Shown: piece by piece, positions 1 through 17,452 of the stretch
Layout of the letters: every line of letters starts with the position of its first letter
How positions within the stretch are numbered: position 1 is the stretch's first letter
Source of the DNA: Epidermidibacterium keratini
Lineage (GTDB): Bacteria > Actinomycetota > Actinomycetes > Mycobacteriales > Antricoccaceae
Length of the DNA: 64,000 nucleotides
Reading direction: 5' to 3'
Assembly: GCF_009834025.1 (NCBI RefSeq)
Contig: NZ_CP047156.1
Coordinates: 992,001 to 1,056,000, forward strand
Notes under the pieces: generated by a model
The model's database searches: none
What the model was told of the DNA's origin: nothing
What the model saw: only the letters and a program-made list of their open reading frames with translations
Position numbers and translations under genes: made by a program

Positions 1-3633
<3,633 letters not shown>

Positions 3634-3696
3634 GTATGAAGTCCCTTTTTCGAAAGTGGTTGAGGCTTGCGCCCCAGGGGAAGGTTGTCGGCGTAC

Positions 3697-3724
3697 GGCG
3701 GGGAAGCACTATGGCTCCCCCGCC
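3697..3724 (-). other. Intercistronic hairpin between rpoB and rpoC
   Basis: On the minus strand an 11-bp GC-rich stem (arms 3714-3724 and 3697-3707, one G.U pair) closes a 6-nt loop. It lies 8 nt after the rpoB stop and about 63 nt before the rpoC start. There is no T tract, so it may be an RNA processing or stability element rather than a full terminator. Function is inferred from position only. Confidence 0.5.
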
Positions 3725-3732
3725 GGGACGCC

Positions 3733-7188
<3,456 letters not shown>

Positions 7189-7566
7189 GGTGGGTCCTTC
7201 CGAGGACGGGCGTCTGCAGTTTTATGGCCGCGCCGCCACGGCGCCCCTGACGCGTCCCCACGGATTTCGCGCATGCAGCGGAACGAGAAATCTCACGCGG
7301 GTTTAACGAGATGTCAGAAGGGAGGCAGCGCAAAGAACAATAGTAGCGAACTTTGACGCAACTGTCTAGGGGCCAACTCAGCCGATCGCTGAGGCCCTAT
7401 CCGTCTCGCCCGCTCTGCGGCGTACGCCGCGGCGGAATCGCGCTGCAAGAGGCGTCATGCGGGATAAAACTTTGCCCCCAATCCCCTAAAACGTCAAGTT
7501 GGTCGGCCGGCGCGTCGCCGTCCGAATCCGGGGGGCCAGGCAAACCCACCGCAGCCCCACGCCTAT
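7189..7566 (-). other. rpoB upstream region and 5' untranslated leader
   Basis: This gene-free stretch precedes rpoB. It holds the candidate promoter at 7340-7368, giving a leader of about 145 nt, and then about 200 nt of further upstream DNA in which I see no gene. The short open frames on either strand have no ribosome binding site and no recognisable product. Confidence 0.6.
7340..7368 (-). promoter_or_regulatory. Candidate rpoBC promoter
   Basis: Reading the minus strand there is a -35-like TAGACA (7368-7363), a 17-nt spacer and a -10 TACTAT (7345-7340). Predicted initiation is near 7333. Both hexamers and the spacing fit the housekeeping sigma factor of actinobacteria. Assignment is from sequence only. 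Confidence 0.6.
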
Positions 7567-7620
7567 CTGACCCGGTTAGTAAAGCCGACCCCGGATACAA
7601 CAGGGGCAACCATTACTAAG
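7567..7620. repeat. Dispersed palindromic repeat, family A, copy 1 (degenerate)
   Basis: A 54-bp element with outer arms TTAGTAA/TTACTAA (7576-7582 and 7613-7619) and inner CCCC/GGGG pairs. It aligns without gaps to the reverse complement of 31687-31740, about 44 of 54 bases identical, including the flank CTGACCCGG that lies outside the hairpin. This copy has lost pairing in the middle of the stem. It abuts the 3' end of the HEPN-like gene, whose stop codon begins 3 nt further on. Confidence 0.7.
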
Positions 7621-7623
7621 GGG

Positions 7624-8211
7624 TTAGAGCGGCTCGCCGCCGACTGGACGCGCAGTTGGCACCGGAGGCTCTGCAGGTACAAATTCCGCGCCGTTCCAAC
7701 TGACGAAATCAGTGACGCCCGCCTCGAAGAGCAAACGCAAAGCATTCGACTCTATCCATTCACAGTCAACCGTCAGCCGATCGAACGTGGCGGGCAGGAG
7801 CGGGTCGGGAACATGTATCCGCTTGCGCTCGGGCTGACTATTAACCACGACGACTTCACGACCCTGAGGACCGTAGACTGGGCCAAGAACGCCGTACGAG
7901 TGACCGATCAAGTCACGAGTCTGCTTCGCCCGGTCATAGACCGTCTTGAAGGCAGCGACCTCGAACTCAAAGCCGGTTTCGCGGGCCAACGCCAGGAAAC
8001 ACGAAAGGCGCTGATCGTCTCGGATGCGGGTGAGGAACATGTCTGACAGCGTCTGTCCGAGTTGTGGCAGCTTACTCGCGAGAATCTGCTGGAGCGCGCC
8101 ATCCATCATTAGCTGCGCCTTTGCGAACGAGCCCATGAACCGCAGCACTCGCTCGTGAAGGTCGCCGTAGAACTCGTCGTCCATGTCGTCCGAAACGTAG
8201 ATCGTCGTCAC
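7624..8211 (-). CDS. Hypothetical protein with HEPN-like RxxxxH motif
   Basis: A 195-residue soluble protein that I cannot assign to a named family. The most telling segment is AKQTRDLIGHSYG at about residues 94-106. It contains RDLIGH, an R-x4-H arrangement after a helical region, as in HEPN-domain proteins (many of which are RNases in toxin-antitoxin or defence modules). That is a resemblance, not proof. The C-terminal 30 residues are Pro/Val-rich and probably disordered. The start is GTG at 8211 with no clear Shine-Dalgarno; an AT-rich AATTAT lies about 9 nt upstream, so the mRNA may be leaderless. Base composition looks less GC-rich than the neighbours, and a dispersed palindromic repeat abuts its 3' end, both compatible with transfer. 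No nucleotidyltransferase or antitoxin partner lies next to it. Confidence 0.65.
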   Translation of the reverse strand: MTTIYVSDDMDDEFYGDLHERVLRFMGSFAKAQLMMDGALQQILASKLPQLGQTLSDMFLTRIRDDQRLSCFLALARETGFEFEVAAFKTVYDRAKQTRDLIGHSYGVLGPVYGPQGREVVVVNSQPERKRIHVPDPLLPATFDRLTVDCEWIESNALRLLFEAGVTDFVSWNGAEFVPAEPPVPTARPVGGEPL

Positions 8212-8242
8212 AGCCGAACGATAATTGCACAGACTGACACGC

Positions 8243-9442
8243 CTAGACCGAGGTCGAGCGAGACATGTGCCGCCCCGCTGGGCGTGCCGGGTGCACGTCG
8301 CGCAGTCGGGTCATGATCGCGAGCGCGGCGACCGGGAAGATCGCCAGCACCGCAAACGAGGTCGTCAGGTCCGCGCGGTCGGCGAGTATGCCGAACACCG
8401 GCGCGAAGATCCCGCCGACGCTGACCGCCAGACCGAGGGTGACCCCGCTCGCCAGACCCACGCGCCCGGGCAGGTACTCCTGACCCATCGAGACCATCAC
8501 GCTGAACGGCAGGTACAGCCCGACCGCGAGCAGCACGACTCCGGCGTACGCCACTGCCGGTGACGGGGCCAGCAGCAAAACGACGAAGCCGGGAATCGCT
8601 GCGGCAAAGCCAATCCGCGACGTGACAACGCGTCCGATCCGGTCTGCGATGAACCCGCCGACGAGCGTCCCGACCGCGCCGATCACCAGGAAGAGCGTCA
8701 ACGCCGTCGCACCGCTGAGCTGGCTGCCGCCGAGCGGGCCGGTGAAGTAGAGCGCGATGAGCGAGGAGACGGTGAAGAAGGCGATCGAGCGGCAGATGAC
8801 CACAGCGGTCAGCCACCGAAAGCTGCGCCAGTCGTCCGGGCGATCGGCCTCGATCTTCTTGGGAGCCCGCGCCGTACGCCGGTCTCCGCGCAAGACGACC
8901 ACGAAAAGCAGCCCGACGACCAAGGCCGGAATCGCGAGGTACGGCGTGGCCGCGAGGCCACCGGTATCGATGATCGGGGTAACGAAGATCGGCGCGAGCG
9001 CGAAGCCGATGCTGCCGCCGAGGGCGAAGATGCTCATCGTCCGGGCCGCGCCGGCGCCGGCATTGCGCGCGGCGCGGCTGGCCTCGGGGTGGAAGGCGGC
9101 GACCCCGAGCCCGGACAGCGCGATCGCTATCCAGGTGAAGACATAGCTGTCACCAAGACCGGCAAGCCCGACCCCGATGCCGGCGAGGATCAGCCCGACC
9201 GGGGCGAGCATCGACATGTTGCGCCGGTCGCTCATCATCCCGAACGCCGGCTGGGCCAGCGAGGAGATGAAGGTGGCGGCGAGGGTGATGCCGGTGACGG
9301 CGGCGTAGCTGTATCCACGCTCCAGCACAAAAAACGGCAGCAGCGCGGGGATCGCGCCCTGATAGAGGTCGTTCGCGCTGTGCGTGGCGGCGAGTCCATA
9401 TACCCGGCGCCAACGAACGCCGACGTGCTCGACAACGGTCAT
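8243..9442 (-). CDS. MFS transporter, Fsr (fosmidomycin-resistance) type
   Basis: A 399-residue major facilitator superfamily permease, probably a proton-driven drug or metabolite exporter in the cytoplasmic membrane. Roughly twelve hydrophobic segments are visible. The N-terminus has HSANDLYQGAIPALLPFF and the first half contains GVAAFHPEASRAA, the FHPE-type block characteristic of Fsr-like exporters; GMMSDRRNMS is the MFS loop 2-3 motif. I chose the ATG at 9442 (MTVVEHVGVRWRRVYGLAA) because the upstream frame is low-complexity shadow sequence of the divergent gene. It is transcribed away from an AraC-family regulator with only 54 bp between the starts, so the two probably form a regulator-exporter pair similar in layout to E. 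coli nimR-nimT. The substrate cannot be predicted. Confidence 0.85.
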   Translation of the reverse strand: MTVVEHVGVRWRRVYGLAATHSANDLYQGAIPALLPFFVLERGYSYAAVTGITLAATFISSLAQPAFGMMSDRRNMSMLAPVGLILAGIGVGLAGLGDSYVFTWIAIALSGLGVAAFHPEASRAARNAGAGAARTMSIFALGGSIGFALAPIFVTPIIDTGGLAATPYLAIPALVVGLLFVVVLRGDRRTARAPKKIEADRPDDWRSFRWLTAVVICRSIAFFTVSSLIALYFTGPLGGSQLSGATALTLFLVIGAVGTLVGGFIADRIGRVVTSRIGFAAAIPGFVVLLLAPSPAVAYAGVVLLAVGLYLPFSVMVSMGQEYLPGRVGLASGVTLGLAVSVGGIFAPVFGILADRADLTTSFAVLAIFPVAALAIMTRLRDVHPARPAGRHMSRSTSV

Positions 9443-9482
9443 GACACTGATTCTGAACCGAGCGGCGACGGCTGACTTCCGA

Positions 9483-9488
9483 TAAACT
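9483..9488 (+). promoter_or_regulatory. Candidate -10 box of the araC-family gene (leaderless)
   Basis: TAAACT lies 8 nt before the ATG at 9497, so initiation would fall at or next to the start codon. No Shine-Dalgarno is visible in the gap. The 54-bp divergent region must also hold the MFS promoter. Inference from spacing. Confidence 0.4.
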
Positions 9489-9496
9489 GCCAAGTT

Positions 9497-10261
9497 ATGT
9501 CGCAAACTAGCCACGCGCGACGGCTGCCCGCTCAGACGCGGCACACTCCGAAGGCCGCAACCCAGTCGCGGACCATCGACACCGGCGGCGGCATCGACGC
9601 GCACTGGCACGACGAGCATCAGATCGTCTACCCGAGCCAAGGCGTGCTGTCGGTGACCACCGACGCCGGCGTCTGGATCGCCCCGCAGACCCGCGCGCTG
9701 TGGATCCCCGCCGGGACGATCCACGAGCACCGCGCCTACGGACCGGTCCGCCTGCACACGGTCGGGCTCGCCGTGAGCCACAACCCGCTCGATCTGCACG
9801 AGCCTGCGGTGCTCAGTGTCGACCCGCTGCTGCGCGAGCTGATCATCGCCGCCTCCGGCGAGCACGGCGACTCCGAGACCCCGCCGATGCACCGGCTGCT
9901 CTCGGTGATGCTCGACCGCCTACGCCTTAGCCGGTCCGGTCCATTGCATCTGCCTCGGCCACGCGACGAACGGCTGGTCGAGATCGCCGCGCTGATCGAG
10001 GCCGATCCCGGCCGCGACCTCGCGGCGTACTCGCGGGAGGTCGGCGCCAGCACGCGCACGGTCGCCCGGCTCTGCCGCGACGAGCTGGGGATGACGTTTC
10101 CGCAGTGGCGCACCCAGCTGCGGCTCGGGATGGCACTGCGGCTGTTGGCCGACGGGCTGAGCGTGACGAGTACGGCGGCGCGGTGCGGCTGGCAGACGAC
10201 GAGCGCGTTCATCGACGTCTTCGGTCGCCACCTCGGCTACACCCCCGGCCGCGGCGAGTAA
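9497..10261 (+). CDS. AraC family transcriptional regulator
   Basis: A 254-residue one-component regulator. Residues about 25-100 form a cupin-like AraC ligand-binding domain (IDAHWHDEHQIVYPSQG, then TRALWIPAGTIHEHRAYG, with the typical His cluster). Residues about 155-254 form the double helix-turn-helix AraC/XylS DNA-binding domain (DLAAYSREVGASTRTVARLC and, near the end, TSTAARCGWQTTSAFIDVFG). Its divergent partner is the Fsr-like MFS gene 54 bp away, so it most likely controls that exporter and perhaps itself. The stop codon is followed within 3 nt by a large inverted repeat shared with the convergent CoA-transferase gene. The ligand is unknown. Confidence 0.87.
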   Translation: MSQTSHARRLPAQTRHTPKAATQSRTIDTGGGIDAHWHDEHQIVYPSQGVLSVTTDAGVWIAPQTRALWIPAGTIHEHRAYGPVRLHTVGLAVSHNPLDLHEPAVLSVDPLLRELIIAASGEHGDSETPPMHRLLSVMLDRLRLSRSGPLHLPRPRDERLVEIAALIEADPGRDLAAYSREVGASTRTVARLCRDELGMTFPQWRTQLRLGMALRLLADGLSVTSTAARCGWQTTSAFIDVFGRHLGYTPGRGE

Positions 10262-10263
10262 CG

Positions 10264-10340
10264 CGTGCAAAATCGCACCGCCGGCCGGGTACCTCGTCGA
10301 GATGAGCCGAGCTACCCCTTATTCGGTGCGATTTTGCACG
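10264..10340. terminator. Bidirectional terminator-like inverted repeat between convergent genes
   Basis: Perfect 17-bp arms at 10264-10280 and 10324-10340 enclose 43 nt that can fold further, with GGGTA-x-CTCG pairing to CGAG-x-TACCC inside. The right arm overlaps the last codons and stop of the CoA-transferase gene; the left arm begins 3 nt after the araC-family stop. There is no long T tract. Placement between convergent genes argues for a two-way terminator. Confidence 0.65.
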
Positions 10341-11506
10341 GCAGATTCCGGTGCCGCGAGGCCGAGTTCGGCGAGGATCGCCTCGGTGTGCTGCCCCACC
10401 GCGGGAATGTCAGCCATCGGGGCTTCGGGACCGTCCAGCGATGCCGGCGGACGCAGCGCGATCAGCGGGCCGCCGGGCGAGCCGACCTCGCGCCACCGGT
10501 CACGCGCCTGCAGCTGCGGGTGCGAGACGACCTCGTCCATCGTGCGCAGCCGGGCGTTGGCGATCCCCGCAGCCTCCAGGCGCGCGATGATCTCGTCGGC
10601 ATCCAGCCGGGCAAAGACGCTCTCGATCTCGACGTTCAGCTGCGCCTTGTTGCTGACCCGCGCAGGGTTCGTGGCAAAGAGCGGATCGGCGCCGAGCTCA
10701 GGCCGCTGCAGTACGTCGGCGGCGAAGCGCACCCACTCGCGGTCGTTCTGGATGCCGAGGAAGACGCGAGCGCCGTCGCCGGCGCGGAACGGGCCGTACG
10801 GCGCGATCGCCGGGTGTTCGGCGCCGGTGCGCGCGGGCGCGGCGCCGGCGTAGTGCGCGAAGTACATCGGAAAGCCCATCCACTCCACGAGGGCCTCGAG
10901 CATGGAGATCTCGATGGTGGCACCGACGCCCTGCCGGTCGCGGCGGATGATCGCGGCCAGCACGTTGGAGTATGCGTACATACCCGCCGCGACGTCGGCG
11001 GCGCTGAAACCGGCCTTGACCATCTCCTGCGGCGTACCCGTCACCGACAGCAGACCGGCCTCGCACTGCACCAGTAGGTCATAAGCACGCTTGGCCGAAT
11101 ACGGACCGCCCGGGCCGTAGCCGGAGATCGAGACATGGATCAGCTCAGGTCGCTCGGCTCGCAGCGTCGCGGCGTCGACCCCGAGCCGCTCGGCGGCACC
11201 GGGCGCGAGATTCTGCACGAAGACATCGGCGGTCTCGATCAGCCGCCCCAACGCCTCGCGACCGGCCGCCGACTTCAGATCGAGGGCGATCGACTCCTTC
11301 GACCGGTTCAGCCACACGAAGTGAGATGACTGGCCTTCGGCGACGTGGTCGTAGTCGCGGGCAAAGTCGCCGGGCCCTGGCCGCTCGACCTTGATGACCC
11401 GCGCGCCCATATCGGCAAGCTGGCGCGTGCAGAAGGGAGCGGCCACCGCCTGCTCGATCGCGACCACCGTCACGCCCTCAAGCGGCAGCTGCAACATCTG
11501 GGTCAT
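10319..11506 (-). CDS. CaiB/BaiF family (class III) CoA-transferase
   Basis: A 395-residue cytoplasmic CoA-transferase that moves CoA between carboxylic acids. The family signature is complete: LEGVTVVAIEQAVAAPFC at the N-terminus, ADMGARVIKVERPGPGDFAR, WLNRSKESIALDLKS, and AYDLLVQCEAGLLSVTG containing the catalytic Asp that forms the aspartyl-CoA anhydride. I prefer the ATG at 11506, which overlaps the upstream stop as ATGA and has GGAG at good spacing; a GTG at 11512 is also open. It is translationally coupled to the DUF2332 gene upstream. Substrates cannot be deduced, since no acyl-CoA ligase or dehydrogenase lies beside it. Its final codons form one arm of an inverted repeat. Confidence 0.92.
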   Translation of the reverse strand: MTQMLQLPLEGVTVVAIEQAVAAPFCTRQLADMGARVIKVERPGPGDFARDYDHVAEGQSSHFVWLNRSKESIALDLKSAAGREALGRLIETADVFVQNLAPGAAERLGVDAATLRAERPELIHVSISGYGPGGPYSAKRAYDLLVQCEAGLLSVTGTPQEMVKAGFSAADVAAGMYAYSNVLAAIIRRDRQGVGATIEISMLEALVEWMGFPMYFAHYAGAAPARTGAEHPAIAPYGPFRAGDGARVFLGIQNDREWVRFAADVLQRPELGADPLFATNPARVSNKAQLNVEIESVFARLDADEIIARLEAAGIANARLRTMDEVVSHPQLQARDRWREVGSPGGPLIALRPPASLDGPEAPMADIPAVGQHTEAILAELGLAAPESAVQNRTE

Positions 11507-12546
11507 TCCCACTCCACAGGCGGTCCGTGTGGCGCGGTGTGCGCCACGATCGTCGACTGACTTCCCCCGCGGCAGTGATCGGCAGCCAGCAAAAACTCGT
11601 GCTCTCCCCCGGGCTTGCGCCGCCTCGGCTCCAAGCGCAAATGCAGCAGCGGCGCCTGGTCGCTCGCGCCCATGCTGAGCGAGGCGATCTGCTCAAGGAT
11701 GCCGTCGCGCTCGGGCGGGTCGACGTACTGCCACATCACCGAATGCCACAACACGGTCAGCGTGCCGTCCTGAAGCGTGAGGTCACTGACGAAGTCGAGG
11801 GCCCGCTGCTGACGCACGGTCGGCGGGTTGGTTCGGGCGATGTGTACGGCGGCGCGGGCGCGGTCGAACCGTTCGCTCATATCCGGCCACACGTAGCTCA
11901 ACAGTCGGTTCTCGTCGGCGTCAGATTCCAGTGATATTGGCGAAATATCGCAGCCGAGCCGCTCGGTGATCGTGACCGTGCGCGCCGATAGCTCGCGTGC
12001 CGGCCAGGCATTGGTGATTACGACGTCAGAGTCCGCAGCGCCGTACTCCCGGCCCTCGTCATCAACGAAGCGGTAGCGGTCGACCAGCAGGTTCAGCCCG
12101 GCCCCGGCACCGATCTCGAAAAGCCGCACCGGGAGATCGCCGTACTGGCTGAGCGCCAGCAGACCAGCCATCAGCGCCGCCGAACGGCCGACCTCGTTGG
12201 TCTGCGGCGGGCTCGTCATCGTCTCGGCAATCGCATCGGCGTGGTCACGCAGCGCTGCTTCGACGTGGGGCCACGCCGCGTCGCCGTCGTACTCCCCGCC
12301 CACGCTTGGGTAGTACGCCGCGAGCTCGGGTACGGCGCCGTCGAGCACGAGACGGTGTAGCCCACCGGTCAGCCGAAGCGCGATCGCGGCCGGTCCAGAG
12401 GCATCGGCGTACGGCGCGACGAGGACGTCAGTCGGCCCGCCGGCCTGCAGATCGTCGGCGAGACGAGCGATCAGGTCGGCGTACATCGCAGAACCCAGCC
12501 GCCCACACCCCTCCGCCTGGGTGCGGAAATGATCGACGGCGCTCAT
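11503..12546 (-). CDS. DUF2332 family protein
   Basis: A 347-residue protein of the uncharacterised DUF2332 family. The middle has RLFEIGAGAGLNLLVDRYRF, a nucleotide/SAM-binding-like glycine motif resembling methyltransferases, and the family block VLWHSVMWQYVDPPER follows in the C-terminal half. This suggests a methyltransferase-like fold, but no reaction is known. The start is ATG at 12546 with AAGGTGGGGAGC just upstream; the longer open frame before it looks like shadow sequence. It is the first gene of a two-gene operon with the CoA-transferase (4-nt ATGA overlap) and is divergent from the uvrA paralogue, with 92 bp between the starts. Confidence 0.85.
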   Translation of the reverse strand: MSAVDHFRTQAEGCGRLGSAMYADLIARLADDLQAGGPTDVLVAPYADASGPAAIALRLTGGLHRLVLDGAVPELAAYYPSVGGEYDGDAAWPHVEAALRDHADAIAETMTSPPQTNEVGRSAALMAGLLALSQYGDLPVRLFEIGAGAGLNLLVDRYRFVDDEGREYGAADSDVVITNAWPARELSARTVTITERLGCDISPISLESDADENRLLSYVWPDMSERFDRARAAVHIARTNPPTVRQQRALDFVSDLTLQDGTLTVLWHSVMWQYVDPPERDGILEQIASLSMGASDQAPLLHLRLEPRRRKPGGEHEFLLAADHCRGGSQSTIVAHTAPHGPPVEWE

Positions 12547-12638
12547 GCTCCCCACCTTATGACCCGGCACCCGCGGCGCCGAGGGGGCGCTACCGTGTGC
12601 CAGGGACCGCCAACCGCACGAAGGAGACGCAGCAGCAC

Positions 12639-15010
<2,372 letters not shown>

Positions 15011-15014
<4 letters not shown>

Positions 15015-16132
15015 GCCTCGAAGTCGACCATGCCGCGCAGGTTCTTGCCGTCCTTGAGGTCGCGGTAGCCCTGCGCGACCTGCTCGATGGAGTACGTCGC
15101 GGTCACCATCTCGTCGAGCTTGAGCTGCCCGCGCTGGTAGAGATCAAGCAGCCGGGGCACGGAGACAAACGGGCTCCAGTTGCCGAAGACGACGCCGCGG
15201 ATGGTCTTCTGCATCATCGAGAGCATCCCGAGGTTGAGCTCGGTCGCCACCGGCTGGAACGTCCCGACGGCAGTGAGCGCAGCGATCCCGCCCTTACGAA
15301 TCGACTCGACCGCGTTGGTCAGGTCTTCGGGTTGCAGGCGGCCGACGGTCACGATCGTGGAGTCGGCGCCCTGCCCGTTGGTAAACGAGCGCGCGAGGTC
15401 GGTCGCCGCCTCGATCGAGGCGACCGCATGCGTCGCGCCGAAATCCCCCGCGAGCTCGCGCTTGAGCTCGAGCGGGTCGACGACGATCACATTGGCCGCA
15501 CCCGCGTGCGCGGCGCCTTGCACTGCGGCGCAGCCGATCCCGCCCATGCCCATCACGATGACGGTGTGGCCGGGGCGCACCTCGGCCGCGTTGATCGCCG
15601 AGCCGTAGCCGGTGCCCACGCCGCATCCCAGCAGGCACAAGTACTTCAGCGGCACATCCTTGGGCACCTTGTACGCCGAACGCGTGCTCACCAGCGTCCG
15701 CTCGCTGAAGGTCGAGATGCCGGTCATCTGCCCGCACGGCTCACCGTCGATCGACAGCCGGTAGCTGTTCGGGTCGTCCGGGCGCCCGCCAGACTCGGCC
15801 TGCGCACCGGTGTCGCACAGCTCCTGTTTGCCCTGCGAGCACCAGAAGCATCGCCCGCACGCCGGCATGAAGGTCATGATGACGTGGTCGCCCACCTCGA
15901 AACCGCTGGTGTGCGGACCTACCTGCTCGACAACGCCGGCCCCCTCGTGCCCGCCGCAGAACGGGATCTTCTTCGGCGTCAGATCGCCCGTCGCGTAATG
16001 ATCATCGGAGTGACACAACCCGCTCGCGACCAGCCGGATCACCAGCTCGTCCTGCCGCGGCTCGTCGAGGGTCACGGTCGCGGTCTGGTACTCCCCCGGC
16101 GAGCTGAACAGTACGGCGGCGGTCGATTCCAT
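15011..16132 (-). CDS. Zinc-dependent alcohol dehydrogenase, NDMA-dependent-type MDR family
   Basis: A 373-residue medium-chain dehydrogenase/reductase oxidising an alcohol with a nicotinamide cofactor. Catalytic zinc ligands are in ASGLCHSDDHYATGD and GGHEGAGVVE; structural zinc cysteines are in CGRCFWCSQGKQELC; the Rossmann motif is GMGGIGCAAVQGA. The insertion-rich region after the structural zinc, with SYRLSIDGEPCGQMTGIST, and the C-terminus GMVDFEA resemble actinobacterial class III-like and NDMA-dependent alcohol dehydrogenases, whose NADH can be tightly bound. The start at 16132 is backed by AGGAGG 6 nt upstream; an in-frame start 30 nt earlier is not. A family-B palindrome lies in the 5' region. 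Substrate not determinable. Confidence 0.9.
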
Positions 16133-16188
16133 GAGTGCCTCCTGGGATGTGACGGGACGCATACCTACATATCACGCCCCGCAGCGCG

Positions 16189-16240
16189 CTCAGAATGGAG
16201 CGTTGGTTGCAATAGACGGCAACTAACGCTCCATTCTGAG
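16189..16240. repeat. Dispersed palindromic repeat, family B, copy 1
   Basis: Arms of 22 nt (16189-16210 and 16219-16240) pair with one G.U and enclose 8 nt. The core ATGGAGCGTTGG...AACGCTCCAT is shared with 19951-19996, including the loop-proximal TAGAC. It lies downstream of the rplL terminator and upstream of the alcohol dehydrogenase start, so it could also block read-through. Confidence 0.75.
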
Positions 16241-16274
16241 ATAGCGACCAGGCGATCACGACGCTGGAGACACG

Positions 16275-16310
16275 AACGGGCCCGTCCGAGATGACTCAGA
16301 CGGGCCCGTT
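16275..16310 (-). terminator. Terminator of the rplJ-rplL operon
   Basis: A perfect 12-bp GC-rich stem, AACGGGCCCGTC pairing with GACGGGCCCGTT (16275-16286 and 16299-16310), with a 12-nt loop, starts 27 nt after the rplL stop on the minus strand. There is no strong U run, as is usual in actinobacteria. Confidence 0.8.
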
Positions 16311-16336
16311 GCGGTGCGGCGTACGCCGCGAAGGTG

Positions 16337-16732
16337 TTACTTGACCGAGACGCTGGCGCCGGCGCCCTCGAGGGCTTCCTTCGCCTTGTCAGCGGCTTCC
16401 TTGTTGACCTTCTCAAGGACGGGCTTCGGGGCGCCGTCGACGAGGTCCTTGGCTTCCTTCAGGCCGAGGGAGGTCAGCGTGCGGACCTCCTTGATGACCT
16501 GGATCTTCTTGTCGCCAGCGGCCTCGAGGATGACGTCGAACTCGTCCTTCTCCTCAGCAGCGGCACCGGCGTCGCCGCCAGCGCCACCGGCAACAGCGGC
16601 ACCGGCAACGGCGACCGGGGCGGCCGCGGTGACGTCGAACTTCTCCTCGAACGCCTTCACGAAGTCCGAGAGCTCGAGCAGGGTCATTCCTTCGAACTGC
16701 TCAAGCAGCTCGTCAGACGAAAGCTTCGCCAT
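16337..16732 (-). CDS. rplL: 50S ribosomal protein L7/L12
   Basis: The multimeric stalk protein that recruits translation GTPases. At 131 residues it has the three expected parts: the N-terminal dimerisation domain ([20 protein letters not shown]), an Ala/Gly-rich hinge at about residues 38-60, and the C-terminal factor-binding domain with [20 protein letters not shown] and [10 protein letters not shown]. It follows rplJ by 87 nt and is cotranscribed with it; a terminator follows directly. Unusually compared with E. coli, but as in some other actinobacteria, rpoB is not the next gene. Confidence 0.98.
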   Translation of the reverse strand: MAKLSSDELLEQFEGMTLLELSDFVKAFEEKFDVTAAAPVAVAGAAVAGGAGGDAGAAAEEKDEFDVILEAAGDKKIQVIKEVRTLTSLGLKEAKDLVDGAPKPVLEKVNKEAADKAKEALEGAGASVSVK

Positions 16733-16819
16733 GGTGGCATTTCCTTTCTAGATCCGCCGTACGGCGGGAGTTTGTGGTTGGTCCCGGAGTGCGGCAGCAG
16801 GTCCGGGCGCGTGCCGTCT

Positions 16820-17452
16820 CTAGCTCTCGCTGGAGTCGGCGGCGGCTTCGGCGGGCGCCTCTGCTGCAGCGTCGGCCGGGGCCTCCGCGGGTGCTTCGGC
16901 CGTAGCCTCGGCAGGTGCCTCGGCGGCCGGAGCAGCGTCGGCGGGCTTCTTTTCCTTGAGGGCCTCGGCAAGGCGAGCGAACTTCGACAGCGGTGCTGCG
17001 ATCGTTCCCACGGCCTTGGTCAGGTTGCCCTTCATCGCGCCAGCCAGCTTGGCCAGCAGAACCTCGCGAGGCTCCAGGTCGGCGATCTTCTTGACATCCT
17101 CGACGGTGATCGGGTTGCCCTCGAGCACACCGCCCTTGATGACCAGAAGCGGGTTGTCCTTGGCGAAATCCTTCAGGCCCTTAGCGGCCGGGGCGACATC
17201 GCCGCGGATGAACGCGATCGCGGTCGGGCCGGTCAGCAGCTCGTCGAATCCTTCGAGGCCAACTTCGCCGAGAGCGCGCTTGGTGAGGGTATTCTTGACG
17301 ACGGCGTACGTCGTGTCCTCGCCCAGTGCGCGGCGCAGCTGCGTCATCTGCGAGACGCTCAGGCCGCGGTACTCGGTGAGCACAGCCGCGTTGGAGCCGT
17401 TGAACGCATCGACGATCTCCTGCACGGCAGCGGTCTTCTCTGGGTTTGCCAT
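16820..17452 (-). CDS. rplJ: 50S ribosomal protein L10
   Basis: L10 anchors L7/L12 dimers to the 23S rRNA stalk base. The product is 210 residues from the ATG at 17452, backed by GAGGAGGGAC. The N-terminal RNA-binding domain has [16 protein letters not shown] and [14 protein letters not shown]. The C-terminal 45 residues after the stalk-binding helix are an Ala/Pro/Glu-rich tail ([19 protein letters not shown]), longer than the E. coli end but common in actinobacteria. It is preceded by a long leader with L10-leader features and a good promoter, and is cotranscribed with rplL. Confidence 0.97.
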   Translation of the reverse strand: MANPEKTAAVQEIVDAFNGSNAAVLTEYRGLSVSQMTQLRRALGEDTTYAVVKNTLTKRALGEVGLEGFDELLTGPTAIAFIRGDVAPAAKGLKDFAKDNPLLVIKGGVLEGNPITVEDVKKIADLEPREVLLAKLAGAMKGNLTKAVGTIAAPLSKFARLAEALKEKKPADAAPAAEAPAEATAEAPAEAPADAAAEAPAEAAADSSES

